From Microgenomates group bacterium GW2011_GWF2_47_9 (GTDB taxonomy: Bacteria; Patescibacteriota; Microgenomatia; UBA1400; UBA12108): a DNA stretch of 34,508 nucleotides. Where the stretch lies: the NCBI GenBank assembly GCA_001003385.1, contig LCPA01000004.1, forward strand, positions 1 through 34,508. Reading direction: 5' to 3'. Position 1 is the stretch's first letter; the number at the start of each line of letters is the position of its first letter. Position numbers and translations under genes: made by a program. Of the stretch, positions 20,864 through 29,764 are shown piece after piece. The notes under the pieces are model-generated. The model saw nothing but the letters and a program-made list of their open reading frames with translations. It was not told the DNA's origin and did not search any database.

Positions 20864-21763
20864 TCACCAGACTGGCAGTCTCTCCGGGTCCCATAGATTG
20901 TTCCCAACTTCTCTAACTGGAAAGCCGACTGTTTCAACCGTCTCTTGGTAGGTATCTGCAAGTAAGTTTCCAGCCTTAACAATATAGATCCCATATATCC
21001 CCACGATAGCTAGGGTAAAGATCACCTCCAAAACCATTAAAACTCGCTGTTTCTTCTTGAGAGCTTTTTCCTCTTCCTGAAATTTCCCACGATTTAGATA
21101 TAGCATGACTCCTATAATTAGGATCAATATCTCAGGAACCCCTACAATGCTAAGTACCATTTTATTACCCTCAAGCGTCCCCAGCCTCACGAAAAACATC
21201 ATTAATAATGCTCGATAGATACCTCCAAGTAAAAAAAGTCCTACGAGGGCATAGGTGGTTAACTTCAGGGTTCTGGCAGAAAAATTCCGCACTTTAAAAA
21301 ATAGGTACGAACTGACAATGAGGAGTATCCCGTACAAATAAGGACTTGCAAAAAATAATGGAAAATCGACTACTACCATCGTCTTCTTCATGAGATACGC
21401 TGTCCCCGCAACCTTAGTCAGCTCTTCGAAATACAGAGAAGCCAACATAAAAAACATCACGCCGAAGATATTCTTCCATTTTTTATACCTATCTGGTTCA
21501 AGCTCTGTTTCCAGACTATTTGGCTCGTTAATCTGAGCACCAGATTTATCTGGTGTGGTTTGTGCCTGCATGTCCGACAAAGCCCTCTGATCCAATCTAG
21601 AATCTGATTTAAGCTTGTCTTTCCCCACTTCGAGACTCTCAAACTCAGCCGCGACAACCTCAACCGACCACCCCCTGGCGATCAACATATCCTTAATAAG
21701 CTGTTCCGGATAACCGGCAGATTTTTGCGCTTTGATATACTGGGAGAGCTGTTCATTAGTCAT
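20864..21763 (-). CDS. Multi-TM membrane protein with a short N-terminal helical (UBA-like) domain
   Basis: N-terminus LSQYIKAQKSAGYPEQLIKDMLIARGWS followed by several hydrophobic segments; no family recognised. Confidence 0.7.
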   Translation of the reverse strand: MTNEQLSQYIKAQKSAGYPEQLIKDMLIARGWSVEVVAAEFESLEVGKDKLKSDSRLDQRALSDMQAQTTPDKSGAQINEPNSLETELEPDRYKKWKNIFGVMFFMLASLYFEELTKVAGTAYLMKKTMVVVDFPLFFASPYLYGILLIVSSYLFFKVRNFSARTLKLTTYALVGLFLLGGIYRALLMMFFVRLGTLEGNKMVLSIVGVPEILILIIGVMLYLNRGKFQEEEKALKKKQRVLMVLEVIFTLAIVGIYGIYIVKAGNLLADTYQETVETVGFPVREVGNNLWDPERLPVW

Positions 21764-21777
21764 ACTTCTACTATACT

Positions 21778-22911
21778 ATGAAAAGATTCCTCCTACTCCT
21801 ATTGGGATTCTTATTCCTCTTATTATTTGGGCATTCTCGCCTCGACAATAGTGACCTGCCTATTGCTGATTCTCTTGACTATCTTTCTACCCCCAAAAAC
21901 TTTAGGGTTGAAGTTCTAAGTAACAAAGTTGTCGGGGCTCGCAGTCTCACAAAAAGCAGAGATGGAGTCATCTACATTGGAACTCGCAAAGAAGGGGTTG
22001 TCTATGCGCTATATGATTCAAACGGCGATACCATACCAGACAAAACTCAAGTTGTCATAAGTGAACTCAATAGCCCAAACGGAGTTGCCTATCACAACAA
22101 AGACCTCTACATCGCCGAAATCGATCGGGTGATCGTTTTGCGAAACATCGACGAGAATTTCCAAAATAGCCCCAAATACGAAATAGTCATTAAACAACTT
22201 CCAAACTCAGAACACCACGGTTGGCGATATCTCAAAGTTGGTCCCGACTCAAAATTGTACCTTAGTATCGGCGCACCTTGTAACGTCTGTGAACTCAATT
22301 ATCCCCTTGGTTCGATAGCTAGAATGAATCTAGATGGCTCAGATTTTGAAGTAATCGCGACCGGGATCCGCAACAGCGTTGGCTTCTCCTGGTCACCCCT
22401 GGACAATTCCCTATGGTTCACCGACAATGGACGAGACTGGCTCGGAGACAACGCCCCGGCCGATGAACTAAACCATCTGTCAGGCACCACCAATAATTTC
22501 GGCTTTCCTTATTGTCATGCGGGAGAAATCCTGGATCCTATCTTTGGGAAGGGGAGACAATGTAATTCCTACGCCAACCCTGCGATCAAGCTCGCCCCCC
22601 ACGCCGCCGCACTTGGCATAACATTCTATACCGGTAGTATGTTCCCAAGCGAATACAAACAAAAAATTTTTATCGCTGAACATGGCTCCTGGAACCGAAA
22701 AGAGCCAATCGGGTATCGCATCACTACTGTAGAACTAAAGGATAATCAAGCAGTAAACTACGAAGTCTTCGCCGAAGGGTGGCTAGACAAATCAGGTAGT
22801 CCCCTTGGCAGGCCGGTAGACATCCTAGAAATGAATGACGGCTCACTCGTCGTCTCAGACGACCTCTCAGGCACGATCTATCGTATTATCTACTCCTCGC
22901 TCCCAGAATGA
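21778..22911 (+). CDS. Secreted PQQ-type beta-propeller dehydrogenase-like protein (L-sorbosone dehydrogenase family)
   Basis: Signal peptide MKRFLLLLLGFLFLLLFGHS; SEHHGWRYLKVGPDSKLYLSIGAPCNVCE, GIRNSVGFSWSPLDNSLWFTDNGRDWLGDNAPADELN, FIAEHGSWNR. Confidence 0.82.
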   Translation: MKRFLLLLLGFLFLLLFGHSRLDNSDLPIADSLDYLSTPKNFRVEVLSNKVVGARSLTKSRDGVIYIGTRKEGVVYALYDSNGDTIPDKTQVVISELNSPNGVAYHNKDLYIAEIDRVIVLRNIDENFQNSPKYEIVIKQLPNSEHHGWRYLKVGPDSKLYLSIGAPCNVCELNYPLGSIARMNLDGSDFEVIATGIRNSVGFSWSPLDNSLWFTDNGRDWLGDNAPADELNHLSGTTNNFGFPYCHAGEILDPIFGKGRQCNSYANPAIKLAPHAAALGITFYTGSMFPSEYKQKIFIAEHGSWNRKEPIGYRITTVELKDNQAVNYEVFAEGWLDKSGSPLGRPVDILEMNDGSLVVSDDLSGTIYRIIYSSLPE

Positions 22912-23846
22912 AATTTCTCGTGCACCCGCCTCAACTGTGGATTTGTGACATGAGTATAAATCTGCGTTGTTGCGATATTCTTGTGTCCCAACATCTCCTG
23001 GACCTCTCTTAACCCCGCCCCATGCGAAATCAAATCAGTCGCAAAAGAGTGTCGCAGGACATGGGGCGTTACCGAAAAGGGCAGGTGGGCCAAACGTCCG
23101 TACTTGGCAATTATTCTCTGGACAGATCTGGTAGTCAGCCGGAGTCTTGCCCCCTCCCTAACTTCATCAATCGCAGGTTTACGACTGTGCTGTATAAAAA
23201 CCGGGGCATAGTGGTCATTTCGCTCTTTCAAATATCGCTCGATCCAATGGCAGGCGCGAGAAGATAAAAATACGACTCTAATCTTTTTGCCCTTCCCAAC
23301 TACCCCAAATTCTCTAGTTTCCAAGTTCAAGGTCACCTTATTAAGAGAAACCAGTTCCGACACCCTAAGGCCCGTTGAAAACAACACCTCCATAATCACT
23401 CGGTCACGCAAACCATAAATCGTCGAGACGTCAACTGCCTCCATCATCCTTGAAATAGAATCAAAATCCATAAACTTGATCGAGTGGTCTTTGCCTTTAG
23501 GCAACTCTAACCGCTCGGGGCTCACCACCTCGTAATCTTGCCGCACCAAATACCTAAGCATGGATCGAATCGCAATTACGTAATAGCCCTGGGTCACGGG
23601 GGCCAAAAACTCTCCCCGTTCGTTCTTCCGGTTAGCTAAATAGAGTCGGTACTGCTTAAGCATTTTGGGAGTGACCATCTCCATCCTCGCAACGTGGATC
23701 TGTTTCTTAAGCCAGTCGATGAAGGTAGTTAAGTACAGTCTGTAATTGCGAACTGTGTAAGGCGAGACTTGACGCTCAATAGTTAGGTACTCGAGGTACT
23801 CATCAACCAAGTCCTCTAATGCAGATGATCTGGACTTATCACTCAT
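22890..23846 (-). CDS. Tyrosine recombinase, XerC/XerD-like
   Basis: SAM-like N-terminal domain; catalytic residues in STGLRVSELVSL, GKGKKIRVVFL, TPHVLRHSFATDLI, LGHKNIATTQIYTHV. Confidence 0.93.
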   Translation of the reverse strand: MSDKSRSSALEDLVDEYLEYLTIERQVSPYTVRNYRLYLTTFIDWLKKQIHVARMEMVTPKMLKQYRLYLANRKNERGEFLAPVTQGYYVIAIRSMLRYLVRQDYEVVSPERLELPKGKDHSIKFMDFDSISRMMEAVDVSTIYGLRDRVIMEVLFSTGLRVSELVSLNKVTLNLETREFGVVGKGKKIRVVFLSSRACHWIERYLKERNDHYAPVFIQHSRKPAIDEVREGARLRLTTRSVQRIIAKYGRLAHLPFSVTPHVLRHSFATDLISHGAGLREVQEMLGHKNIATTQIYTHVTNPQLRRVHEKFHSGSEE

Positions 23847-24015
23847 ATATACCTGACTGCTAGAGAACTAGAATTAAATTTGGACCTGGTATATCCATCC
23901 TTTTTATACATACACATCTGGCACACATTCCTTAGTCATAAGTCCCTGTCCTATAGTGATATTAGCTAGTATCCTATAATAAAAGGGTAGGGAACATCAG
24001 CATGAGCATAAGAAC

Positions 24016-24358
24016 ATTGTGCGACATCATTCATTATCTGTCAACCAGGGACCTGCAAAGACAGGCTAGTTCCCCTCCAAACGCCCGATACTACCAGAGG
24101 TAGAGGCTGTAGAATCAGTTTTCTGCCACATAAACCTGCAGTCCCAACCTCTTTCAGGGCAAAAAACGAAAAAAACTTCGGTAAAACTTCGGAAAGGCAA
24201 TTTTTGGGATCCACGAACAGATGGGGGAATAATACGCACGTAAAATAGGGGTAACAGAATTAAACCGGAATTATTTTCAATTTATAAATGAAAAAAAATA
24301 ATCTTGGCCTCCCTACTCGTTCCAGGTTATATGTCATAAAAGATATATTGTGCGACAT
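24016..24358. repeat. 12-bp direct repeat ATTGTGCGACAT, two copies 331 bp apart
   Basis: Exact copies at 24016-24027 and 24347-24358. Confidence 0.9.
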
Positions 24359-24362
24359 TGTC

Positions 24363-24429
24363 TAACCTCTTACCCTGTCGCCTTAGTCCCACTAAAAGGG
24401 CATAAGGGCCGACAAGCGAGATTAGGTTA
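24363..24429. other. Long imperfect inverted repeat / stem-loop in noncoding DNA
   Basis: TAACCT...AGGTTA outer arms; TGTCG CCTTA gt CCC [actaaaa] GGG ca TAAGG gc CGACA inner stem. Confidence 0.75.
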
Positions 24430-24729
24430 ACAACTTAACTCCATCCATCCCTCACTATTCTTTAAGCTAGTATTACTTATCGCGAATCTATCTCCTGAGA
24501 CAAGACCCCCTCGCGCGGCCAGCCCCCTCTAGCACTCAGAACTACACACCTGCTGAGTAAATATGTTTAACAGTACAAACTATATCATTCAGTTTTACAA
24601 AGATCGGTTCCCTTTTATGCACATTTCGTGAAAATATTATAGGATATATGTGAAAAACGTGATTTATTATAGGATAAATAATATTATAGGACTATACCCT
24701 CCCCTCCCCCAGATACACAACCCGTTTTT

Positions 24730-25623
24730 CTAGATCGACCACCGCACCAAAACTGTTGTAACTATGACCGCAAGAACGATAAGTGCAAACCCCATATATT
24801 CCTGTACTGTCCGCTGGAAAAGCCGCTTGTCTAGATCCTGCTGAAAGAGCCCAAGGATGACATACATCATCATCGCAAGCATAATGCTCGCAAGCGCTAC
24901 ATCAATAAGCCAAAATGACAAAGCCAAGCTTGCCTCCGCTACCACACTAGCACCCATTAGGCTATATATTAATTCACGTGTTCCCCCTTTCTCAGAGAGA
25001 GTATGTGCCCATACCCCCTGATAAAACAAGAGATAAGAGAGTCCAAACACCGTCAGAGTGATGGCATAGGCAGGTAACCGCAAAGAAAACACGACGTGGT
25101 ATATAAATGCCGCGGTAAGTACCGTAAACAAAAACCCAACCGCCCTGGCCGCCCGCAACAACTGAATAGTTCTTATTGATGCCACCGAGAAAATATTCGC
25201 AGTCAAAAGGAGTGCATACATCGAAATCGCAAAAATTATAATGACTCCGATCCGCACCACAAATGCCTGGGGTAGTAAAAAATAAAAAAGGGCCACCGAG
25301 ACGGGGTAAAGTGTCGGCAATATCATATTGCTAAACCAGGCAACCCCTCGCAAATCCCGGAAAAGCGCCCAAGCAGCCATCAAATACGAAAGTCCCAAAA
25401 AACCGATCATCGCCAGATATCTACTCTCAACAGAAATTCGCTGAATGACAAAAAGTCCCAAAGACAACGCCACCGCCACAATCACAAACTTGCGCCTCTT
25501 TGTCAAAATCGTTTTTATCGTTCGCTTGTCGCGGGCAAGCTCCCTTCTTGGAGTCACTTTTGCCTTCGGCACCCATATTCGGTTATCACCAATTCCCATT
25601 AGAATACACCTCCTGCACGTCAT
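24730..25623 (-). CDS. Polytopic membrane protein of unknown function
   Basis: Long ORF with about 8 hydrophobic segments; N-terminal basic region; no family recognised. Start may be the Met at 25599. Confidence 0.75.
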   Translation of the reverse strand: MTCRRCILMGIGDNRIWVPKAKVTPRRELARDKRTIKTILTKRRKFVIVAVALSLGLFVIQRISVESRYLAMIGFLGLSYLMAAWALFRDLRGVAWFSNMILPTLYPVSVALFYFLLPQAFVVRIGVIIIFAISMYALLLTANIFSVASIRTIQLLRAARAVGFLFTVLTAAFIYHVVFSLRLPAYAITLTVFGLSYLLFYQGVWAHTLSEKGGTRELIYSLMGASVVAEASLALSFWLIDVALASIMLAMMMYVILGLFQQDLDKRLFQRTVQEYMGFALIVLAVIVTTVLVRWSI

Positions 25624-26305
25624 TGTGCTCGCTCAAAATATCAAGTAATTTCGTAACCATCTCAGGATTTTTTACCTCAACTCTCATTTTCTCCTTATAG
25701 ATAAGATTTGCCTCAACACTTAAGACTCCTGGATCTCGTTCGGTCTTTTGAGCAATGAGGGTGAGATCCGCCGGCTCTGTATAAACAACAAAAAGTCCTT
25801 CCGGTGTTTTTTCAATATCAAGAGCTCCCATCTCAATAAGTTCAAGAGTCAACGCCTCTTCTACCTTGCCTTCGATCAAAATCTCCCCACGCTTATCAAA
25901 AAGATACATGACAGACCCTGGCTCCCCCAGATTCCCCCCACCTTTCTCCAGAATGTTCTTGATCTCGCTCACCGTCCGGTTGTGATTATCGGTGACCGCC
26001 GAAATTACAATCGCGACACCGTCTGGTCCATACCCTTCTAAGATAATCTCCTCGACTACCTCACCCTTACCTGTCCCCATCCCTTTTTCAATCGCCCGTT
26101 CGATATTGTCTTTCGGCATATTCACGCTTCTTGCCTTCTCGATCGCAAGACGTAAAGCAAAATTTTGCTCGGGGTCCCCCACCCTCCCACCTTTAATTAC
26201 CGCAACCACTATTGCGTTTGCCATCCTCGTAAACACACTTCCTTTTTTTGCGTCGGTAGCGGCTTTTTTGTGCTTAATCGTACTCCACTTCGAGTGTCCT
26301 GACAT
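25586..26305 (-). CDS. yebC: YebC/PmpR-family regulator
   Basis: MSGHSKWSTIKHKKAATDAKKGSVFTRMANAIVVAVIKGG...PKDNIERAIEKGMG. Confidence 0.97.
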   Translation of the reverse strand: MSGHSKWSTIKHKKAATDAKKGSVFTRMANAIVVAVIKGGRVGDPEQNFALRLAIEKARSVNMPKDNIERAIEKGMGTGKGEVVEEIILEGYGPDGVAIVISAVTDNHNRTVSEIKNILEKGGGNLGEPGSVMYLFDKRGEILIEGKVEEALTLELIEMGALDIEKTPEGLFVVYTEPADLTLIAQKTERDPGVLSVEANLIYKEKMRVEVKNPEMVTKLLDILSEHNDVQEVYSNGNW

Positions 26306-26331
26306 ACACGGTCATTTTAACACGCATCGTC

Positions 26332-26360
26332 TTGACAAATCCACGCTCAGTCTGGATAAT
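26332..26360 (+). promoter_or_regulatory. Putative promoter of the TPR gene
   Basis: TTGACA (26332-26337), 17-nt spacer, GATAAT (26355-26360), ATG at 26371. Confidence 0.65.
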
Positions 26361-26370
26361 CTCGAAAGGA

Positions 26371-27000
26371 ATGAAAGATTTACAATCGCAAGCAATAGCC
26401 GCCTCTCTCTGTGCAGACTGGGAAACCGCGATTGAACTCAATACTCAAATCCTCGCCGAAAATCCCCGCAACATGAACGCCCTTAATCGCCTTGCCCGAG
26501 CCTACACCGAACTTGGTCAAAAAGAATCAGCCAAGATGGTTTACGAGCAAGTCCTACAGATCGACAAATACAACTCGATCGCAATCAAAAATCTCAAACT
26601 CCTCCCCTCCAAAAATGGCACCTCTGACCTCTCTTTGTCCCCCGAAGACTTTATTGAAGAGTCAGGACTCACCAAATCCGTAGCCCTAATTAAGCCCGCC
26701 TCCAAAGAAATCCTCCTTACCCTCAACTGTAAACAAATCATCGTCTTTACTAAAAAAGGCAAACTCATCTCGGTCAACAAAGAAGATGGTACCTACATCG
26801 GCTGTCTACCCGATGACATGTCACTCAAAATTTCTCGCTGTATCCAATCTGGCTACAAATACTCAGCCTGCATCAAATCAACAAGCGACAGCCTTACGAC
26901 AATCTTTATTCGAGAAATAAAACGTCCAAATCGTCCATACGCCATCCCTTCCTTCAGCCGTCTCACCCCGCTACGCGACAAACGCCCGAAATCAAAATAG
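26371..27000 (+). CDS. TPR-repeat protein
   Basis: AIELNTQILAENPRNMNALNRLARAYTELGQKESAKMVYEQVLQIDKYN is a TPR pair. Start taken at ATG 26371; the ORF-track TTG at 26332 is the promoter -35. Confidence 0.82.
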   Translation: MKDLQSQAIAASLCADWETAIELNTQILAENPRNMNALNRLARAYTELGQKESAKMVYEQVLQIDKYNSIAIKNLKLLPSKNGTSDLSLSPEDFIEESGLTKSVALIKPASKEILLTLNCKQIIVFTKKGKLISVNKEDGTYIGCLPDDMSLKISRCIQSGYKYSACIKSTSDSLTTIFIREIKRPNRPYAIPSFSRLTPLRDKRPKSK

Positions 27001-27924
27001 GTTGGTGGCGTCTTTCCCCAAAAAAATAACCAGATCGGCACGATATTCTTCTGTCTCGGCTATCTCAATTTCCCACCAGTCAAAAAGCCCCGAAACCTGC
27101 CGTAAAACATCCCTATGTGTCTCAATATCGCTCTCTGCTATCCTGATTTTTGTCGTGTCTTCTAGTGGCTCACCATTCTCCACTCCTCGTACCGAAATCA
27201 CGTCAAATCCCATATTGGTAAAAAACTCAGCAATGTCGCTCCCCAATCCGTTTTCCCCGCTAGCGTTAAATATTGCAACCGTAACATTTTCCTCGCCCAC
27301 GGCCCAATCAAAGACTTGCGTTTTCAAAAACTCCCCCAACCTCTCCTCTCGATATATATACCCATTCCCTTCTTTCACAATCGCCCCAGATCTTACCAAC
27401 TCTTCCCGATCAACCTCCTTATAATCATATTTCTGGCTGGCAAACAACAAAGTCAAGGCGTCCAGTCTCGACATCGAGGTTCTATTTTTCGAAAATATTA
27501 GTGACTTCAGGAGTCCGGACAATAAAGCCTTCTTGGTCCCCTGCTCCTCAATCTCACTCACCAACAAATAGCCAGCTATCGGCACTTTCATAAAACCTTG
27601 CACCTTGGTTCGAATAAACCCCCCGGGGTTTCCATCGTACTCACCTAGCTTGTACAAACTAGAAACCGAGTACTCCCCAACCGATCTCGATCTAATCTTT
27701 AAGTCTGGCGGTAATGGAATGATCAAGATGCGTTTTTCCTCGGGGTCAAAAGATACATAGCTAACCATCCCCCTCTCGCTCCCGACTACCAAACTATAAC
27801 GGTACTTACTCTGAAACACTTGGCTCGCCCGGGTCTCTTGGTAAATCATGGCAATCCCAAGTATTACCAATATCCCGACTAAAACATTTTTCCACGACCC
27901 AAGAACCATAGGCATAAAATCCAT
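26992..27924 (-). CDS. Membrane-anchored protein with LytR C-terminal-like domain
   Basis: N-terminal TM; C-terminal VTVAIFNASGENGLGSDIAEFFTNMGFDVISV resembles LytR_C. Confidence 0.75.
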   Translation of the reverse strand: MDFMPMVLGSWKNVLVGILVILGIAMIYQETRASQVFQSKYRYSLVVGSERGMVSYVSFDPEEKRILIIPLPPDLKIRSRSVGEYSVSSLYKLGEYDGNPGGFIRTKVQGFMKVPIAGYLLVSEIEEQGTKKALLSGLLKSLIFSKNRTSMSRLDALTLLFASQKYDYKEVDREELVRSGAIVKEGNGYIYREERLGEFLKTQVFDWAVGEENVTVAIFNASGENGLGSDIAEFFTNMGFDVISVRGVENGEPLEDTTKIRIAESDIETHRDVLRQVSGLFDWWEIEIAETEEYRADLVIFLGKDATNLF

Positions 27925-27943
27925 CCTAACACAGAATTAGTAA

Positions 27944-27949
27944 TATAAT
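27944..27949 (+). promoter_or_regulatory. Putative -10 (TATAAT) 8 nt upstream of the queA ATG
   Basis: TATAAT-tactggtc-ATG(27958), no SD. Confidence 0.45.
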
Positions 27950-27957
27950 TACTGGTC

Positions 27958-29007
27958 ATGTTCACATTATCTGACTTCGACTATGACTTGCCTGTTGACC
28001 GGATTGCGCAAAAGCCGGTAATTCCCCGCGACCAAGCAAAACTATTAGTCGTTAACCGCGCTACTAAAAAAATCACCCATCATCTGGTGTCGGATTTACT
28101 TGAGCTTGTCACTCCCCAATTTCATTTTGTAGCCAACAACACCAAAGTTTTCCCCGCCAGACTACACGGCCAAAGACAAACCGGTGGGAAGGTTGAACTT
28201 CTCCTCACAAGACCGCTTGGCAAATCAACCTATGCCTGTATCTCTAAGCCCGGTCTCAAACTCAACACTCGGATCGTTTTTAGTCACAATCTCACGGCGA
28301 GGGTTAGCGCGATAAGTAAGCATGGTCTTGAAAGAAACATTGTTTTTAGCCTCCCCGAACCAGATCTCAGAGAGGTCCTCCTAAAAATAGGCTCTACTCC
28401 CACCCCCCCTTATATCAAAAAGAGTGGAAGCTCTCATAACGACTACCAAACAATTTACGCCAAGTATGGGTTCTCTGCCGCCGCACCAACTGCCGGACTC
28501 CATTTTACGCCCCAGCTCTTAGAAAAAATTAAGGCTGAGCGCAAATGGGACGAAATTACCCTCAACGTCGGATTAGGGACATTCTTACCTGTTAAAACTA
28601 ATTCACTTGCCGATCACAAAATGCATCGCGAGACGTTCACCATTTCAAAGAAATCAGCCGAGTCACTAACCTACTCACTTACGCATAACAAACTCCTTGC
28701 AATCGGCACCACAACCGCCCGTACGCTAGAGACGGCCGTAAGTGGCCAGAAAATTGCCCCCCTGTCAGGTTCAACTAAAATTTTTATCTATCCCCCCTAT
28801 CGCTTTTCAGCTGTTTCTGCACTCCTGACCAATTTTCACCTCCCCAAAAGCACCCTTCTCATGATGGTTTCGGCCTTTACAAGTTTTCCCAATTCGGATA
28901 CACAATTTACCAACTTCAAGTCCTCGCTCTTGGGAAGCGCCTACCAAATAGCCATTGCCAATAATTATCGCTTCTTCTCATATGGTGACGCCATGCTCAT
29001 TCTATAG
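27958..29007 (+). CDS. queA: S-adenosylmethionine:tRNA ribosyltransferase-isomerase
   Basis: FDYDLPVDRIAQKPVIPRDQAKLLV, NNTKVFPARL, YGFSAAAPTAGLHFT, LNVGLGTFLPV, TTTARTLE, ANFHLPKSTLLMMVSAF-type ending. Confidence 0.96.
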   Translation: MFTLSDFDYDLPVDRIAQKPVIPRDQAKLLVVNRATKKITHHLVSDLLELVTPQFHFVANNTKVFPARLHGQRQTGGKVELLLTRPLGKSTYACISKPGLKLNTRIVFSHNLTARVSAISKHGLERNIVFSLPEPDLREVLLKIGSTPTPPYIKKSGSSHNDYQTIYAKYGFSAAAPTAGLHFTPQLLEKIKAERKWDEITLNVGLGTFLPVKTNSLADHKMHRETFTISKKSAESLTYSLTHNKLLAIGTTTARTLETAVSGQKIAPLSGSTKIFIYPPYRFSAVSALLTNFHLPKSTLLMMVSAFTSFPNSDTQFTNFKSSLLGSAYQIAIANNYRFFSYGDAMLIL

Positions 29008-29764
29008 ACTCAAGGAATGTTAGCTCATGCGCAAAGTCAGCCTCACTCCTAAACTCCACCTGTTTCCCCGACCCCGGATGAGGAAATGACAAACTATACG
29101 CATGCAACATCACTCTCCCAACCCACTTGCGGTCCTCACGGGCCCGCTTACGCCCCGCATACAACACATCCCCTACCAAAGGATGTCCTAAGTGCTTGGC
29201 ATGTACGCGGATTTGGTGCATCCGGCCGGTAAGTGGCATAAAGCTCACCAGACTAAATCCTGTATATCCACGTGTATTTACCTTTAACTCCGGGGGGAAT
29301 TTTGTGCCATTATACCTCGCTAGTACTTCCCAGCTTGTCGAGCTCTCTCTCCCGTCTTCTCTTACTCCCATCATCTTGCGGTTGTGTCGTTGACGTCCGA
29401 TGGGCAGGCTAATTGTCCCTCTGTCGGCCTTCCAGATCCCGTGCGTGAGAGCTAAATACTCCTTGTGTACCAATCTTTCTCTAAAACTCGTCAGCAAGGC
29501 CTCAAACGACCTGGGGGTCTTTGCAAGCACCATGAGACCACTTGTCTCTTTGTCTAAACGATGTACCAAACCAGACCTCTCTTTAAAATACTCGACAGAC
29601 TCACGGCTTACCCCCTCCCCACTCACACGGTCAGAAGATATCCTCTCCTCCATAAATCCTTGAATAGTGGGCACCCTCACCGTCTCAGCTTTGTTAGAGA
29701 CCATCCCTACCGGCTTATTCACAACCAAGATCTCGTTGTCCTCAAAAATTACTTCAACTTCCAT
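28997..29764 (-). CDS. RluA-family pseudouridine synthase
   Basis: LVVNKPVGMVS, LVHRLDKETSGLMVLAKT, RMHQIRVHAKHLGHPLVGD. Confidence 0.94.
   Translation of the reverse strand: MEVEVIFEDNEILVVNKPVGMVSNKAETVRVPTIQGFMEERISSDRVSGEGVSRESVEYFKERSGLVHRLDKETSGLMVLAKTPRSFEALLTSFRERLVHKEYLALTHGIWKADRGTISLPIGRQRHNRKMMGVREDGRESSTSWEVLARYNGTKFPPELKVNTRGYTGFSLVSFMPLTGRMHQIRVHAKHLGHPLVGDVLYAGRKRAREDRKWVGRVMLHAYSLSFPHPGSGKQVEFRSEADFAHELTFLESIE

Larger units (their letters stand above)
23949..24691. repeat. Noncoding segment bounded by inverted copies of TCCTATAATA / TATTATAGGA
   Basis: TCCTATAATA at 23972-23981 (variant TCCTATAGTG at 23949-23958); inverted TATTATAGGA at 24635-24644, 24665-24674, 24682-24691. 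Confidence 0.75.

Noticed and set aside
24361-24430. Integron attC site (GTCTAAC fits RYYYAAC; GTTAAC at the other end)
   Set aside because: The 3' box does not fit GTTRRRY, no cassette array is present and the adjacent recombinase looks like Xer rather than IntI.
24664-24692. Exact canonical dif site
   Set aside because: Only one arm resembles known dif arms; the second arm does not match, so I only report a candidate Xer-related repeat cluster.
23847-24729. CRISPR array or tracr-like RNA
   Set aside because: Repeats are few, short and irregularly spaced, and no cas genes are present in the window.
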